From positions 306,986 through 370,985 of the forward strand of contig NZ_JASCXN010000003.1 in the NCBI RefSeq assembly GCF_030010625.1: a DNA stretch of 64,000 nt, read 5' to 3'. Each line of letters begins with the position of its first letter. The first letter of the stretch is position 1. The notes beneath the pieces are model-generated. The model was given only the letters and a program-made list of their open reading frames with translations, was not told where the DNA came from and did no database searches. Both the position numbers and the translations under genes were made by a program. This DNA comes from Streptomyces sp. CC208A (GTDB taxonomy: Bacteria; Actinomycetota; Actinomycetes; Streptomycetales; Streptomycetaceae). This document shows positions 1 through 8,484 of this stretch, one piece after another.

Positions 1-3000
1 GGGCGGCTGACCTACGCCGAGCTCGACGCGGCCGTGGACGACCTGGCGCGCGCCCTCTCGGAGCGCGGGGCGGCCCGCACCCACGTGCTGGTGCTCGGTC
101 CGCTGACTCCGGCCTATGTCGTCGGACTCCTGGCGGCCCTCCGCAGTGGTGCCGTCCCCGTGCCGGTCGACGCCGGCCTGCGGCCCGACCAGTACGCGTG
201 GGCCGAGCAGGTCGCCCGGCCGTCGGCCGTCCTGAGCAGCGACGTCTCCACGGCGGCGCACTACCGGGGGATCGGCGCCGTGGACGAGTGGGTCCTGGAG
301 TCCGCCACCGGCCGCGTCCTCCTGGAACTCCCGGCCGGGCACCGGGCCCGGCGCGTCCGGCGCCACGCGGCGCACGACGCCGGTTACCTCATCCCCACGT
401 CGGGATCGACGGGCGCCCCCAAGGCGGTCGTGGGCAGCCGCACCGGTCTCGGCGACTTCCTCTCGTGGTTCACCACGGAGTTCGGACTGCGCGGCACGGA
501 CGTCTGCGCCGCCGTCACCCGGGTGAACTTCGACCCCTCGCTGCGCGAACTGCTGGCCGTGCTGGCCGTCGGCGGCCGGCTCGCCCTGCCCGAGGTCGAC
601 GCCCAGCTGGACCTGCGGGCGCTCGCGGACCACCTGGTACGCAGCGAGGCGACGCTCGCCTTCCTCGTCCCCTCGCTCGCGCGCCGGATCGCGGACACCC
701 TCCAGGCGGACGGTCTCCGCCTCGACCACCTGCGGCTGGGCTTCTTCGCCGGCGAGGTGCTGCCGACGCGCGTGGCCGCGCAGTGGAACGGGATCGCCCC
801 CGGGGCCGAGTTCGTGAACCTCTACGGCATGACCGAGGGGACGCTCGCGCAGCTCTTCCGCCGGAACGTCCAGGGCGCGGGTGACGGCGGCGCGGAAGGC
901 GTACCGGTCGGATCCCCGCGGCCGGGCGTCTCCGTCGCCATCGACCGGCCCGACGCCGACGGACGCGGCGAGGTGCTCATCACCTCGGCCGCGCCGGCGC
1001 TGGGCACCCTCGCCGAGGACGCCGACGGGGCGGAGACGTTCCGCGTCGATCCGATGCCCCGGGTGCTGCGCACCGGCGACAGCGGATACCTCGACGAGCA
1101 CGGCCGGTTGGTGGTGACGGGGCGGCTCGGGAACGACCTGAAGGTCTCCGGCAGACGGGTCAGCTTCCACCGCCTCGTCGACGAGATCGAGGAACTGCCC
1201 GGCGTACAGCAGTGCGTGGTGGTCGACCGGGAGGGCCCGCAGGCGTTCCTCGCCGTCGCCGACCCCACCCGGGCCCGGGCCGAGGAGCTGCGCGACGCGG
1301 TGCACGGGGTGGCGTCGCGGATGCGGCTGCCCCGTCCCGCCGTCCACCTGCGGGGAGCCTTCCCGCTGTTGCGCAGCGGGAAGGTCGACCGGGTGGCCCT
1401 GGCCGCCTCGCTCGCCGACGCCCCGGCCGGGACGGGCGCCGGATCACACCCGGTCGGCGATGTCGCCGGGGCACCCCCGGTCACCGATGTCGCCGGGACG
1501 CTGTGCGGACTCCTCGGCCTCGACTCCACCGCCACCGCCACGACGTCGTTCGTCGACGCGGGGCTCACCTCGCTGGACATGATGGAGTTCGTCCTGGAGG
1601 TGAACCGGCGGTTCGCGACCGACTTCTCGGTGCAGGACTGCTTCGCCCACCGCGACGTGGCGTCCCTGAGCCGGGCGATCGAGCGGGAGCGCGGTCGGGC
1701 GGGCGGCCCGGCAACCCCGTCGGGCAGCCCCGCGTCCCCGCCCGTCCCCGAACCGGAATCCCTCCCCGCGGCGGCCGGAGACCCGGACGTCGCTCCTCTC
1801 TCCACCCGCCAGCGGGCCTACATGGCGGTCTGCATGAGCGACGGCAACGCCAACTGGTGCAACATCTCACGGGAGATACGGATCGCCCGGGCCGTGACCC
1901 CGGCCGAGGTGGCGGCGGCCGTCGACGCCGTCGTCGCCCGCCACGACGTCCTCAGGCTCTCGCTCACGGAGGACTGGACGCGTCAACTCCACCGCGACGC
2001 CGCCGATGTCCGCTGCCCGGGCGTGCTCCACGACGGGGGCGAGGCCGACGACGGCGGGGAGCGCGGTCACCGCGCACGGGTCCAGGACGCCCGCGTCCGG
2101 GCGGTGTCGGAACTGATCGACCCCACGGCGGCCCCACCGCTCAGGGTGGTCGCCGTCCCGGGCACCGGCACCAGCTCCGTCCTCGTCGTGGCGCACCACC
2201 TGTTCGTCGACGGGCTGAGCCTGGACCTGGTCGCCGACGAGCTGCGCTCCCTGCTGACGGGCAGGACGCTCCCCGACGCCCCGGCGCCGCACGGCTACCG
2301 CGCCTACTGCCGGGCGACCGAGCGCACCGCACACACGGCCGTTCCCGAGGCCGCCTACTGGGAGGACCTGCTCAAGGGGGCGGGGCAGACCGAACTCCCG
2401 GAAGCCGGCGGCGAGGGCGCCCGCCTCGGGGAGCTGATCTCGCGGCCGTTCGGCGTCACCGGCACGCGGGCCGCCCACCGGATCGCGGAGGCGCGGGGAG
2501 TCTCGGTCTTCGCGGTCGTGCTGGCCGCGTTCGAGCGAGCCGTCTCCAGGACCTTCGGGCTCGGCCCGCTGACCCTCGTCGTCCCCGTCCAGGTGCGGGA
2601 GGGAGCGCGGGCCGGCACCGCGGGCATGTTCACCAGTCAACTCGTCGTACGCGGCCGCGGTCCCGACGGACCGGCGGAGCGGGCCGTCGAGTTCGCCCGG
2701 CAGCTGGAGGACGGAGTGGCCCACAGCGCCTGGGAGTTCGACCAGCGGGCCGAGGCCCTGGGCCTCGACGGCACGGAGCACTTCCCGCTGTCGACGGTGC
2801 TCTTCAACCAGCACCCCAAGCCGCGGGGCCTGCGCGCCCGTGACCTCGGGGCGTGGCGGCCCCGGTCGCTGGGCCGGACCCTGCGCTACCAGCTGCAGGG
2901 CGAACTGCAGATGTCGGCGGGCGAGATGGCCCTCACCTACTACTACCGGCGGGGGATCGCCATGGACCGGCCCGATGTCATCGACCGGCTGCACGCGGAC

Positions 3001-3048
3001 GTCCTCGCGGCACTGTGCGAAGCAGGAGGAGACCTCGATGGGGCATGA
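1..3048 (+). CDS. NRPS protein, A-PCP-C (5' end outside window)
   Basis: Non-ribosomal peptide synthetase, open at the left edge. The first bases already encode the adenylation core A1 (LTYAEL), so the true start is upstream and the GTG at 34 is not it. Counting from base 1, the A domain shows TSGSTG near residues 133-138, NLYGMTEG near 273-280, RTGD near 357 and the A10 lysine in SGKVDR near 460. A carrier protein follows with its phosphopantetheine serine in LTSLDMM (about 522-528). A C-terminal condensation domain (about 600-1015) has an intact HHLFVDG active site. My hand-aligned ten-residue substrate code is D-P-R-F-F-A-L-L-A-K, which I do not recognise. The last 11 bases overlap the decarboxylase gene, so the two are probably cotranscribed. 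Confidence 0.93.
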   Translation, partial: GRLTYAELDAAVDDLARALSERGAARTHVLVLGPLTPAYVVGLLAALRSGAVPVPVDAGLRPDQYAWAEQVARPSAVLSSDVSTAAHYRGIGAVDEWVLESATGRVLLELPAGHRARRVRRHAAHDAGYLIPTSGSTGAPKAVVGSRTGLGDFLSWFTTEFGLRGTDVCAAVTRVNFDPSLRELLAVLAVGGRLALPEVDAQLDLRALADHLVRSEATLAFLVPSLARRIADTLQADGLRLDHLRLGFFAGEVLPTRVAAQWNGIAPGAEFVNLYGMTEGTLAQLFRRNVQGAGDGGAEGVPVGSPRPGVSVAIDRPDADGRGEVLITSAAPALGTLAEDADGAETFRVDPMPRVLRTGDSGYLDEHGRLVVTGRLGNDLKVSGRRVSFHRLVDEIEELPGVQQCVVVDREGPQAFLAVADPTRARAEELRDAVHGVASRMRLPRPAVHLRGAFPLLRSGKVDRVALAASLADAPAGTGAGSHPVGDVAGAPPVTDVAGTLCGLLGLDSTATATTSFVDAGLTSLDMMEFVLEVNRRFATDFSVQDCFAHRDVASLSRAIERERGRAGGPATPSGSPASPPVPEPESLPAAAGDPDVAPLSTRQRAYMAVCMSDGNANWCNISREIRIARAVTPAEVAAAVDAVVARHDVLRLSLTEDWTRQLHRDAADVRCPGVLHDGGEADDGGERGHRARVQDARVRAVSELIDPTAAPPLRVVAVPGTGTSSVLVVAHHLFVDGLSLDLVADELRSLLTGRTLPDAPAPHGYRAYCRATERTAHTAVPEAAYWEDLLKGAGQTELPEAGGEGARLGELISRPFGVTGTRAAHRIAEARGVSVFAVVLAAFERAVSRTFGLGPLTLVVPVQVREGARAGTAGMFTSQLVVRGRGPDGPAERAVEFARQLEDGVAHSAWEFDQRAEALGLDGTEHFPLSTVLFNQHPKPRGLRARDLGAWRPRSLGRTLRYQLQGELQMSAGEMALTYYYRRGIAMDRPDVIDRLHADVLAALCEAGGDLDGA

Positions 3049-4213
3049 GACGGCACCACTCACCGAGCACGAGGCACGGCTCCTCGCCCTCCGCGCGGGC
3101 CGGACTCCGGTGTACGCGTACCGCAGGCAGGCGCTGCGCGAGGCGGTGGCGCGGATCCGAGCGGCCTCGCCTCCGGGGGCGGGCCTCTACTACTCGCTGA
3201 AGGCCAATCCGTACACCGGGGTCGTCAACGCGCTCGCTCCGCTGGTGGACGGCTTCGACGTCTGCTCGCTCACGGAGCTGGAGACCGCGCTCGACACCGG
3301 GACGCCGCCGGACCGGGTGCTCTTCACCGGACCCGCGAAGTCCCGCGCGGAAGCGGCGGCGGCCCTGGCCGCCGGGGTCGCGGCGACGGTCGAATCGCCC
3401 CTGCAGGCCCGCCTGTTCGCCGAGGTGGCGGTCGAGCTCGGGGTGACCGGGCGCGCGGTGATCCGGCTCAACCTGCCCTATCCGGGCCGGACCCGGGACG
3501 CCGAGCCCACGCCGAACCAGTTCGGGGTGGCGGAGGACGACCTCGCCGAGGTGGTGGACGTCCTGCGCGCCTCGCCGCTGTCGGTCACCGGTCTCCAGCT
3601 GTTCTGGGGCTCCCAGTACGACGATCCCGCGATCGTCCTGGACACGCGGAAGGCCCTGACGGAACGCGCGAGGGCGTGCGCCGAGGAGTTCGGCCTCGCG
3701 CTCGACTTCGTCTCCGTCGGCGGCGGCATCGCGATGCCCTGGCGCGACGCCGACCCCCCGGTCGACTGGGCCGCGCTGGAGTCCGCGGACCCCCAGTCCG
3801 ACGTCCCGGAGGAGGACCGGCTGCCGCTCGTCTGCGAGTACGGCCGGTCGATCGCCGGTCCGGCGGGCAGCCTGCTGACCACCGTCCTCGACGTCAAGAC
3901 CGTCGGCCACCGCAGGTACGTCCTCGTCGACGCCGGCATGAACGACCTCCTCCTCGCCAGCCGCCTGCTGTCCGGTGGCGACCGGGGCGAGCTCCGGGTC
4001 CGGGCGCTGGGCGCGGAGGACCGCCCGACGGTCCCGCACACCTATGTGACGGGTCCGCTCTGCTCGCAGCTCGACGTGCTCGCCGCGGACATCGAACTGC
4101 CCGCCGTGGAACCGGGCGACCTCCTGGTCTTCCCGGACGTGGGCGCGTACGGACCGAGCTTCAGCCCCGGCGGATTCCTGAGCCGCGACAAGGTGAGAGA
4201 GATCGTCTTCTGA
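3038..4213 (+). CDS. Type III PLP-dependent decarboxylase (LysA/BtrK-like)
   Basis: This 391-residue enzyme has the alanine-racemase-fold decarboxylase signature. YYSLKANP near residues 51-58 carries the PLP lysine, a glycine-rich SVGGGIAMPW segment lies mid-protein, and EYGRSIAGPAG resembles the EPGR phosphate-binding motif of diaminopimelate decarboxylases. Relatives act on diaminopimelate, ornithine or arginine, on carrier-bound glutamate (BtrK), or on siderophore intermediates (SbnH type). Its place between two NRPS genes suggests that it removes a carboxylate from an amino acid or intermediate of the pathway. The ATG at 3038 is set by AGGAGG at about 3024 and overlaps the upstream NRPS gene; the next NRPS gene starts one base after its stop. 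The substrate cannot be read from sequence. Confidence 0.88.
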   Translation: MGHETAPLTEHEARLLALRAGRTPVYAYRRQALREAVARIRAASPPGAGLYYSLKANPYTGVVNALAPLVDGFDVCSLTELETALDTGTPPDRVLFTGPAKSRAEAAAALAAGVAATVESPLQARLFAEVAVELGVTGRAVIRLNLPYPGRTRDAEPTPNQFGVAEDDLAEVVDVLRASPLSVTGLQLFWGSQYDDPAIVLDTRKALTERARACAEEFGLALDFVSVGGGIAMPWRDADPPVDWAALESADPQSDVPEEDRLPLVCEYGRSIAGPAGSLLTTVLDVKTVGHRRYVLVDAGMNDLLLASRLLSGGDRGELRVRALGAEDRPTVPHTYVTGPLCSQLDVLAADIELPAVEPGDLLVFPDVGAYGPSFSPGGFLSRDKVREIVF

Positions 4214-4214
4214 C

Positions 4215-7200
4215 ATGAGTGACACCACGCCCCAGGGCCCCCGGACCGGGCGAGCGCGGGACGGGCTGAGCCCGATCCAGCGCGCCTACCTGATCGGCGG
4301 CCAGGACGGCCTCGAACTCAGCGGGCCGGCCCGCTACTACCTGAGCTGTGACCTGAGCACGGAGCGCGTGTCCGGGATCGGCGCCCAGCTGCGCCGGCTG
4401 GTGCGGGACAACCACGTCCTCCGCCTCGACGAGGCCGCCGACCTGTCCCTGTCGACACTGCCCGCGGACGTCGCCCGGGATGTGGACGTCGACGTCCGCT
4501 GGGTCGACGACGCCGACTTCGACGCGGCCGACGACGCGGTCCGCCGCGCCTGGACGTCCGACGCCTTCGAGTTCGGCGGCTGGCCGCAGTTCCAGGTGTC
4601 CGTGGTGCGCTCCGCGCACCGGGCCAGGCTGCACCTCGTGTACGCGCTGTGGCTGATGGACGCGGCGTCGCTCGCCGTCTTCCTCGGCGAACTGGTCGCG
4701 GACCCGAGCGGCGCGGAGACGCGTACCGCCGACGCCTCCGGTACATCCGACGCATCTGGTACATCCAGTACATCCGACGCCTCCGGTACGTCCGGCAGGG
4801 CGCCCGAGCACGGTCGGCCCCGCCGGGACCGGTCCGCACGCGACGCGGCCTTCTGGCGCACACGGGCGGCGGCGCTTCCCGCCCCGGCGGAGCTGCCGCT
4901 GCGGCCCGCCTGGCGGGACTCAGGCCCGGCGGTGTCGCACCGCATGGTCACCCTCGACGCGGCCACCGCGGGCCTGATCGACACGTACGCCCGCGCCCAC
5001 GCGCTGACCCCGGCGATGGTCTACCTCGCGGCCTACGGCGTCGTCCTCGGCCGTCTCGGCGGCGGCGCGGCCCACACGCTCACCGTCCTGCACTCCCGGC
5101 GCACCGGACCGGTGACCCCCGTCTCCCTCGGCAACCAGGGCGCCACCATGCCACTGGAGGTTCCGGAGACGACCGGACAGAGCTTCGCCGAGATCGCCCG
5201 GACGGTGCAGAGCCGATACCTGTCCCAGGCCATGCACGCCACCCTGAGCGGCGCCGAGATCATGCGGCTCGCCGACCCCACCGCGGATCTGCGACGGCTC
5301 GCCCACCCCTTCGCGTTCACGGCACTGGAGGTCGACGGGGTACGCGAATCCGCCCTGGGACTGCGCCGCCGCTGGGACGACGTCCAGCTACGGGTCCCCC
5401 AGGTGCTGATCGACCACCAGGTCGTCAGGGAGTCCGACGGCACCGTCCGGCTGGGCTTCGACTGGCGGACGGACGCCTTCGACGCCGGTTTCGCCGAGGA
5501 CTTCGTGGCACGGTGCGAGGCGTTCGTCCGGGAGCTCGCCGAGGACGGCGAGAACTGGACCCGCCGCCCCGCACGCGCCGTCGTGTCCGCACCACCGCGC
5601 CCCCGCCCCGCCACCTCCGCCGAAGCTCCCTCCGACACGCTCCACCAGCGGGTGCTGCGGTGCGCGGCAGGGCGTCCCGAAGCGCCCGCCGTCCATGACG
5701 AGCGGGGAACACTGAGCTACGCCGAACTGGTCCGACAGGCCCGGGCGGTCGCGGATCTGCTGCTGGCGGCGGGTGCGCGCTCCGGTGACCGGGTCGCCGT
5801 CCACCTGCCCCGGGGACGGGGCCAGGTCGTCGCGATGCTCGGCGGCCTCCTCGCCGGCTGCGCCTACATCCCGCTGGATCACGGCATCCCGGACGGCCGC
5901 CTCGACAGCATCGCGCGACGCGGTGACGTCCGCTTCGCGATCACCGACGGGCGGCCCGCCGCCGACGCGCGCTGGGCGGAGCGGGGCGCGCGCCCGCTGC
6001 CGCTTCCCACGGACGAGGCCGTGCCCGGCACCGAGTCCGGGACCGATCCCGAGACCAGGCCCGGGGCCGTGCCGGAGGCCCGGACGCCGGCCGGGTGCCA
6101 GGGGGCGGACGTCCCGTCGCACGCCACCGCCTACACCATCTTCACCTCGGGCTCCACGGGCGAGCCGAAGGGCGTGGTGATCTCGCACGCCGCGGTCCTC
6201 AACACGATCGACGCGGTGAACGAGGAGTTCGCCGTCACGGCGGCGGACCGGATCCTCTCGGTCTCCTCGATCGGCTTCGACCTCTCGGTGTACGACGTCT
6301 TCGGACCACTGGTGCGCGGCGGCTCCGTGGTGATGCTCTCGGAGGAGAGCGCCAAGAGCCCCGCCCGCTGGACCGCTCTCATGGACCGGCACCGGGTCAC
6401 CCTCTGGAACTCCGCCCCGGCCCTGGCGTCGCTGCTGGCGGAGGAGGGAGCCGCCATCCCGTCGGTGCGCGCCTTCCTGCTGAGCGGCGACTGGATCCCG
6501 CTGACGCTGCCGTCCGCGCTGCGGCGGATGGCCCCGGAGGCCGAGGTCATCTCCCTCGGCGGCGCGACCGAGGGATCGATCTGGTCCATCTTCCACCGCG
6601 TCGAGGAGGCCGACTGCGCCGGCCGGTCGATCCCCTACGGCAAGGCCCTGCCCGGCCAGGAGATCCTCGTCCTCGACGCCTGGGGCGAGGTGTGTCCGGA
6701 CTGGCAGATCGGTGAGATCCACATCGCCGGGAAGGGGGTCGCCGACGGCTACGCCGCCGACCCGGTGAAGACCGCGGCCGCGTTCTCCGACGACCCGGTG
6801 TTCGGCCGGCTCTACCGCACCGGCGACCGCGGTCGCCGCCACCCCGGCGGGAACGTCGAGTTCCTGGGGCGGACCGACAGCCAGGTGAAGCTGAACGGCC
6901 ACCGGGTGGAACTGGGCGAGATCGAGCACCTCGTCGAGCGGGCCCCCGGGATCGGCCGGTGCGCCGTGGCCGTCCGGGACGACGGCCGGCGCAAGCGGGT
7001 CGTCGCCTGCGTCACCCTCACGGAGGCGGCGACGGACAGCTGGCGGCAGGACGTGCTCGCCTCGCTCAGGAACTCCCTGCCGCACTACATGGTCCCCGAC
7101 GCGCTGCGGGAGCTGGACGAGCTCCCGCTGAACGCGAACGGCAAGCTCGACCGGCGCCGCCTGGAGCAACTGCCGTGGGACGAGCCCCCGGTGGGCGAGG

Positions 7201-8183
7201 AACCGGTCGACGAACAGGACCTGCTCGCCCGCGAGGTCGCGAACTGCTGGCAGGAGGTCCTGGGCGAGGCCCCGGGCGGCGAGAGCTTCTTCGCTGCCGG
7301 TGGAACCTCGTACGACGCGATCCGGCTGCTCTCGGTCCTGCGCAGCAGGTACGGCCACGACATCGGGTTCGGGAGCTTCATGACCGATCCGACGGTCGCC
7401 GGTCTGGCCGAGCTCTGCCGCCGGCCGCGTACCCCGGGCTCCTCCGGAATCTGGACGTACCGGCCCCGGCGCAGTGCCGCGCCCAGGCTGCGGTTGGTCC
7501 TCTTCCCGCCGGTGGGCGGCGGTGTGTCCTGCTACGCGGACCTGGTCCGGGAGCTCGCGGGGGACATCGACGTCCACGTGGTGGGCCTCGACGCGCCGCA
7601 GGAGGAGGCCGCCGGCGGTACCGTCACGACGCTCGGCGGGCTCGCCCGGCGCTGTCTGGCGGAGCTCTCCGGGCAGCTCCCGGCCGACGGTGTGCCCCAG
7701 GTGTTCGCCGGGTGGTCGTTCGGCGGTGCCCTGGCCTACGAGGCCGCCCGCCTCTCGGGCCCGGCCGTGGCCCGGGTGGTCGTGATCGACACGCCCGTAT
7801 CCGCGGTGTCACGCGGGTCGGACAGCGGCGACGGCGACGAGGCGCTGCTCGCCGGGTTCCTCCGGGACATCGAGGAGACCAGCGGCGTACGGCTGGACAG
7901 CGCGCGGGCGGCCGCCGACCCGGCGCTCGGCACCCGGTTCGCGGTGTACCGACAGAACATGGCACTGCTGCGCGACTGGGACCCCGTCCCCTCGGCCGTC
8001 CCCCTGGTGGAGTTCCGGGCCGCGGACGGGCCCGCGGAGGCCCACCCCGCCGCCTGGGCCGGGATCGCCCGTCGCGAGGAGGTCTCCTCTTTGGCCGGCG
8101 GACACTTCGCGGTCTTCGACGGCGACAACACGAAGCAGGTCAGAGACGCGATCGAAGGAGTCAAGAGCGATGTCCGAATCTGA
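4215..8183 (+). CDS. NRPS protein, Cy-like condensation-A(Cys)-PCP-TE
   Basis: A 1322-residue terminal NRPS module. The N-terminal domain starts with LSPIQRAYLIGG (about residue 18), typical of heterocyclisation domains, but the DxxxxD motif reads A-L-W-L-M-D near 144-149, so its first aspartate is missing. The A domain (about 475-985) has TSGSTG, GGATEG and NANGKLDR cores. Its specificity residues read D-L-Y-N-L-S-L-I-W-K, the cysteine code of HMWP2/pyochelin-type synthetases. The carrier serine is in GGTSYDAI (about 1029-1036). A type I thioesterase follows, with GWSFGG (about 1165-1170) and a likely catalytic His in GGHFAVF near 1297. A Ser/Thr/Gly/Asp-rich repeat sits at about 171-195. 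The protein probably adds cysteine and releases the product. Confidence 0.92.
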   Translation: MSDTTPQGPRTGRARDGLSPIQRAYLIGGQDGLELSGPARYYLSCDLSTERVSGIGAQLRRLVRDNHVLRLDEAADLSLSTLPADVARDVDVDVRWVDDADFDAADDAVRRAWTSDAFEFGGWPQFQVSVVRSAHRARLHLVYALWLMDAASLAVFLGELVADPSGAETRTADASGTSDASGTSSTSDASGTSGRAPEHGRPRRDRSARDAAFWRTRAAALPAPAELPLRPAWRDSGPAVSHRMVTLDAATAGLIDTYARAHALTPAMVYLAAYGVVLGRLGGGAAHTLTVLHSRRTGPVTPVSLGNQGATMPLEVPETTGQSFAEIARTVQSRYLSQAMHATLSGAEIMRLADPTADLRRLAHPFAFTALEVDGVRESALGLRRRWDDVQLRVPQVLIDHQVVRESDGTVRLGFDWRTDAFDAGFAEDFVARCEAFVRELAEDGENWTRRPARAVVSAPPRPRPATSAEAPSDTLHQRVLRCAAGRPEAPAVHDERGTLSYAELVRQARAVADLLLAAGARSGDRVAVHLPRGRGQVVAMLGGLLAGCAYIPLDHGIPDGRLDSIARRGDVRFAITDGRPAADARWAERGARPLPLPTDEAVPGTESGTDPETRPGAVPEARTPAGCQGADVPSHATAYTIFTSGSTGEPKGVVISHAAVLNTIDAVNEEFAVTAADRILSVSSIGFDLSVYDVFGPLVRGGSVVMLSEESAKSPARWTALMDRHRVTLWNSAPALASLLAEEGAAIPSVRAFLLSGDWIPLTLPSALRRMAPEAEVISLGGATEGSIWSIFHRVEEADCAGRSIPYGKALPGQEILVLDAWGEVCPDWQIGEIHIAGKGVADGYAADPVKTAAAFSDDPVFGRLYRTGDRGRRHPGGNVEFLGRTDSQVKLNGHRVELGEIEHLVERAPGIGRCAVAVRDDGRRKRVVACVTLTEAATDSWRQDVLASLRNSLPHYMVPDALRELDELPLNANGKLDRRRLEQLPWDEPPVGEEPVDEQDLLAREVANCWQEVLGEAPGGESFFAAGGTSYDAIRLLSVLRSRYGHDIGFGSFMTDPTVAGLAELCRRPRTPGSSGIWTYRPRRSAAPRLRLVLFPPVGGGVSCYADLVRELAGDIDVHVVGLDAPQEEAAGGTVTTLGGLARRCLAELSGQLPADGVPQVFAGWSFGGALAYEAARLSGPAVARVVVIDTPVSAVSRGSDSGDGDEALLAGFLRDIEETSGVRLDSARAAADPALGTRFAVYRQNMALLRDWDPVPSAVPLVEFRAADGPAEAHPAAWAGIARREEVSSLAGGHFAVFDGDNTKQVRDAIEGVKSDVRI
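4726..4800 (+). repeat. Imperfect tandem repeat inside the Cy-like domain
   Basis: A repeated unit built on gacgcctccggtacatcc encodes D-A-S-G-T-S blocks with a shorter S-T-S-D variant. It lies between the two lobes of the condensation fold, where a flexible loop is tolerated. It looks like a simple-repeat expansion and is unlikely to be catalytic. Confidence 0.7.
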
Positions 8184-8427
8184 TGCGCGCGCCGCGGTCC
8201 TCGCCGAGCTCGGGGCCCACGGTTATCCGCTCCTCGCGGCCGACCCCGACGCGGACCTGATCGGTCACGGGGTCAACTCGGCCGCCCTGATCCAGATCCT
8301 GTCGGCGCTGGAGGACCGCTTCGACGTCGACCTGGAGCTCGAGGCCCTCTTCGCCGGCCCGGTCACCGTGTCCGGCCTCGCGGCGGAGCTCGTACGCGCC
8401 ACCGGAGCCTCCGGGCACGCCGGGTGA
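8170..8427 (+). CDS. Free-standing acyl/peptidyl carrier protein
   Basis: An 85-residue carrier protein. The phosphopantetheine serine is Ser37 in GHGVNSAALIQIL, where the usual GxDS is GVNS, and the helical segment after it matches the family. The start ATG lies inside the 3' end of the Cys-module gene (14-base overlap), with a GAAGGAG ribosome site, so the two are translationally coupled. It would be loaded by the PPTase encoded at 10772. A separate carrier beside modules with built-in carriers suggests a building block made or modified in trans, possibly the substrate of the decarboxylase or of the dioxygenase. That role is inferred. Confidence 0.88.
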   Translation: MSESDARAAVLAELGAHGYPLLAADPDADLIGHGVNSAALIQILSALEDRFDVDLELEALFAGPVTVSGLAAELVRATGASGHAG

Positions 8428-8484
8428 GCCGGGCCCGCACTCACGGACCCACACCCTCACGGAAGGAACTTCCCAATCCTGTTG

